Assembly (NCBI RefSeq): GCF_023101685.1
Contig: NZ_CP082164.1
Span: forward strand, 2,914,001-2,978,000
Source: Bradyrhizobium sp. 186
GTDB taxonomy: Bacteria > Pseudomonadota > Alphaproteobacteria > Rhizobiales > Xanthobacteraceae
DNA length: 64,000 nucleotides
Direction of reading: 5' to 3'
The position numbers and the translations under genes are program-made. Shown here one piece after another: positions 61,519 to 64,000 of the stretch. Position 1 is the first letter of the stretch; each line of letters begins with the position of its first letter. Below the pieces are notes generated by a model. It was not told the origin of the DNA and made no database searches. It worked only from the letters and a program-made list of their open reading frames with translations.

Positions 61519-62192
61519 TCACGTAGCACGGGCTTTTTGAGCTGCCGCCGCAATCAAATGCTGCATCAGCGCGGTTTCTACCAGGCGGGCGATATCGCCC
61601 GGCTGGCTCATTTCATGGCGAGGAATCTCGTCGTCATTCACCGTCATATCCGTGGCAACGTAGCCCGGGCAGATCACCGTCGCCCGAATGCCGGCCGCGC
61701 GACTTCTCGGCGAATGCCGTGGGTGAGTGCGACCACGGCGAACTTGGTCATCGCGTAGCCGACATTGCTTCCCACGCGTTCTCCGGCGAGGGACCCCAGA
61801 TTGATGACCCGCCCATGACCGCAGACGGCCAGATGAGGCAGGCTGGCTCTGATGAGGCGCAGAGGACCCTTGACGTTCACGCGCCACATTTCATCGAGTT
61901 CGCTCTCGCCCTCGTCGGAGACGCGGACCTTCGGATTGATTCCGGCGGCGTTGACGATGGCGTCGACGCCGCCCCACCGTGCGACCGTTGCGTTGACCCA
62001 GGAAATCGGGCTCTTGGCGTCTTTGGCGTCATAGCGATGCGTCATGAGTCTCTCGCTCTCCGCGAGGCGGCTCGGGTCGCGCAGCCCCGCCGATACGCGG
62101 AAGCCCGCCGACAGCAGCCGGTCGACGACGCCGCGTCCGATGCCGCGCGAAGCCCCCGAGACCATGACGATCCGATTGCCGACCTCCAACAT
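61519..62192 (-). pseudogene. SDR-family oxidoreductase gene with frameshift
   Basis: ATG 62192 (MLEVGNRIVMVSGASRGIG) gives a classical SDR: GASRGIG cofactor motif, NAAG in IVNAAGINPK, S in LGSLAGE, and Y-x-x-x-K in VGYAMTKFAVVA. At about 61692-61700 one base is missing and the frame ends; one over it continues AGIRATVICPGYVATDMTV and EMSQPGDIARLVETAL. The last ~20 residues are foreign. It has an upstream inverted repeat at 62297-62316. Confidence 0.75.
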
Positions 62193-62296
62193 CCGAGTCC
62201 GTCTCCTACGGGTGAGCCAAGAGCATCGCGACATGTAAGGGGACATGACTGACGGCGAGTAAGAGAACTTCACTCTGCCGGATTTGTCGAAGCCCT

Positions 62297-62316
62297 GTCC
62301 TAACCTAGACTAGGAC
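62297..62316. promoter_or_regulatory. Inverted repeat upstream of the SDR pseudogene
   Basis: GTCCTA-N8-TAGGAC, perfect 6-bp arms in 20 bases, 105 bases before the start at 62192. Size and place suit a TetR/MarR-type operator, but no such regulator gene is in the window. Confidence 0.35.
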
Positions 62317-63472
62317 GTACCTGCCGGATGCGGGCCAAGACGTCCGCCAGCCAGGACGTTCGGTCCGATGGTGTGGTTAAGGTGAGATCACACCGCAAAA
62401 CGTGACAATCATATGTGTGTTTTGACACTCTTATGAGTCCCACGACAAAGAGCCAACGCGCGCATCAAGCTCCGTATCCTAGTAGAGAGTAGTCCAGCAC
62501 GCTGTCGTGCAGGTAGTTCGGCGGGAACAGCCAGGCATTGCGATTCGGCCGGCGCACGCAGTTGATCAAGGAAACTGCTCGGGCGATATCCTATCCGCCC
62601 TATATCGTTCACGCGCTGTCTGAAAGATCTTGGCGCTGCACCGCTCGGAGTACTACTTACCGCGTCCAGTCCCGGAACTGATAAGGTTTGGTCGCAAAGC
62701 TTATCAGTTTGCGGAATCACCAGAGTTTTGTCTCCCGTTTGACTCGAGAGCGAAAGAGACGCTCGCGACCATCGGGGCGATGAGCAAATTCATAGCGCCA
62801 AAAAGGCGATAAATGTGCTGCCTTTTTTCCTGAGGCAGGTCAGCGGTTTGCAAATGCAGGATAATGGCCTAATCACCATGGCGTCGAATTGGCCGGAAAC
62901 AAGCCTGCGGATTATATTCCGACATACTCGCTACATCACGACTGACGCGAATAACCGTAGAAGTCCTCAACATCGACCGTGTGACACAGGTTGTTGATGC
63001 CGTGCCGTTTGAAAAACCAATCGTCGCCATACGAATGAAATCCTGGCCAAGTCATGGACCCAGGTAAATTTTGAGGGCGTCGTCTCTAGCATTCTGAGAA
63101 GCGCACCCCGGCGCAAGATTAAGAATCAAGATCATCCCATGAGTGCGCCGCCGTCTTAATGATGCAAATCATCGAGATCAGAGGCGGGATAATCCTTCAA
63201 CCGCTTTACGTGTACTCGTAAGAGCTTACCACGGGCAGAATGCGGTAATTCGCCATCATGTCTCCAAACAGCGGCACGGCGGCGAGCGTCAGCACGGAGG
63301 CTTCGATGGGGCAAAGTCGAGTTAGGACGTACTCATAATTGTTCGCTCATATAACCACGGTCTGGGGGCATTGGGCAGTGTAGCAGCAGCCTTGTCAGAA
63401 CGAAAACTTACAACTAGAATACGAGGTGCGGCGGTAAGACACCGAACTGATTTTAGCAGGGAGGGATTGATC
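62317..63472. other. Long stretch without a supported gene
   Basis: About 1150 bases. Minus-strand codons near 62490-62580 (INCVRRPNRNAWLFPPNYL, then HDSVLDYSLLGYG and a stop) have protein-like character and may be the end of a lost gene. Otherwise nothing is recognised. Confidence 0.4.
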
Positions 63473-64000
63473 ATGGCCTCGCACACCAAGTCACAACCGA
63501 ATTTCAATCGGCGTTGGTTCCTTGCAGGAGCCGCCGGCGGCGCAATGCTTCCCGTAGCAGCGCACGCGGCCGGTTCAAATAAAAAGCAAAAACGCGGTAT
63601 TTATGCGGACGAGGCGGGCACTGCGAAGGACGATTTAGAAGATAAGGTGGCTGATTTCTCGTACCAAAGTGATGTCCTCGCACAATGGATCGTCGATATA
63701 TGGACAGGTCCCGCCAACAATCCCCTGATCACACCTAGTACGGGTACGATATCCATGACGCAGTACCTAGCGCGCTCGGCTGCAGCAAAAACAGCCCTCG
63801 CGGCTCGGGGCATCTATTTGGAGAAACCCATCGTAATCACGGAAGACGAGTACGATGCTGGGTTCAGTTTGGCAGACACAGGCCTAGACAGAACTGTCGG
63901 AGTCGTTTTTGTGCTGCCGAGACCCACACGTCCGACTCTTGCTGGGCCGCCTCTGCTTGAGACGGCCAAGATGCTGATGGCCATCACGCCGAACGGAATT
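63473..64000 (+). CDS. Tat-exported hypothetical protein (partial, runs off window end)
   Basis: 176 codons from ATG 63473 (MASHTKSQPNFNRRWFL), GGGAGGG about 7 bases upstream. Twin-arginine-type leader NRRWFLAGAAGGAMLPVAAHA. The exported part begins AGSNKKQKRGIYADEAG and has ITEDEYDAGFSLAD and VVFVLPRPTRP further on. No family recognised; C-terminus lies outside the window. Confidence 0.65.
   Translation, partial: MASHTKSQPNFNRRWFLAGAAGGAMLPVAAHAAGSNKKQKRGIYADEAGTAKDDLEDKVADFSYQSDVLAQWIVDIWTGPANNPLITPSTGTISMTQYLARSAAAKTALAARGIYLEKPIVITEDEYDAGFSLADTGLDRTVGVVFVLPRPTRPTLAGPPLLETAKMLMAITPNGI

Noticed and set aside
1..64000. CRISPR arrays, rRNA or complete tRNA genes
   Set aside because: No regularly spaced repeats of 24-40 bases and no rRNA or tRNA hallmark was found on reading both strands.

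Overview
The window reads as chromosome from an alphaproteobacterium of the Bradyrhizobium / Rhizobiales type. The DNA is GC-rich. The Omp31-like porin at 53.0-53.8 kb has the 'AADLAARPYTKAPP' start seen in that group, several Tat-dependent and small proteins are of Bradyrhizobium type, and there are LysR-flanked oxidoreductase clusters and many SDR paralogues. This placement is by recognition, not by a search. No tRNA, rRNA or CRISPR array was found.

Layout. (1) 0-2.7 kb: a SAM / class III adenylate cyclase / AAA-type ATPase signalling protein cut by the window start. (2) 3.6-10.6 kb, all minus strand: a Rieske protein, a two-subunit molybdenum hydroxylase (large Moco subunit plus small 2[2Fe-2S] subunit) and two closely related LysR regulators on either side of it, with a dead cupin gene in between. 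(3) 10.8-19.1 kb, plus strand: a run of MFS exporter, SDR, aldo/keto reductase, second MFS, double carboxymuconolactone-decarboxylase protein, tautomerase (frameshifted), two small-fold enzymes with Tat-type leaders, zinc alcohol dehydrogenase (frameshifted) and a RibD/DHFR-fold reductase. This looks like a redox / electrophile-detoxification block. (4) 19.1-34.1 kb: a gene graveyard. It holds remnants of a PP2C phosphatase, P-loop ATPase, methyltransferase, L,D-transpeptidase, RlpA, SF2 helicase and RND pump, a group II intron whose maturase is internally deleted and looks chimeric, and a complete IS1634-family element with 6-bp target duplication. (5) 34.1-43.1 kb: a LysR gene divergent from a ten-gene operon-like run (SDR, GlcG/HbpS-like, alpha/beta hydrolase, GST, SnoaL, DUF427, SDR, PRISE-type reductase, SDR, MFS). 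(6) 43.4-51.3 kb: a second, decaying copy of part of that operon (SDR, HbpS-like, hydrolase, then DUF427, GST and amidohydrolase pseudogenes) controlled from the middle by a 939-residue winged-helix/NB-ARC regulator with an SDR paralogue divergent from it. (7) 51.7-64 kb: accessory DNA with secreted or membrane hypothetical proteins, an orphan antidote-type HTH, the porin, a complete IS1182-family element (CTAG duplication), VanZ, truncated H-NS, DNA ligase and SDR remnants, three tiny hydrophobic ORFs and, at the end, the start of a Tat-exported protein.

The most interesting biology is in regions 5-6. Four 248-residue SDR paralogues and two copies of the SDR / HbpS-like / hydrolase module flank a large STAND-type regulator. 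The regulator gene, the divergent SDR gene and the downstream module each carry the same 10-bp-period tandem motif (CTTYAC-N4-CTTYAC in one strand, last base relaxed in one half-site) upstream. That is what an OmpR-type winged helix would be expected to bind, so a private regulon can be proposed.

At least ten genes differ from intact relatives by a single inserted or deleted base, often in a homopolymer. Some may be assembly errors rather than true pseudogenes; each is marked.
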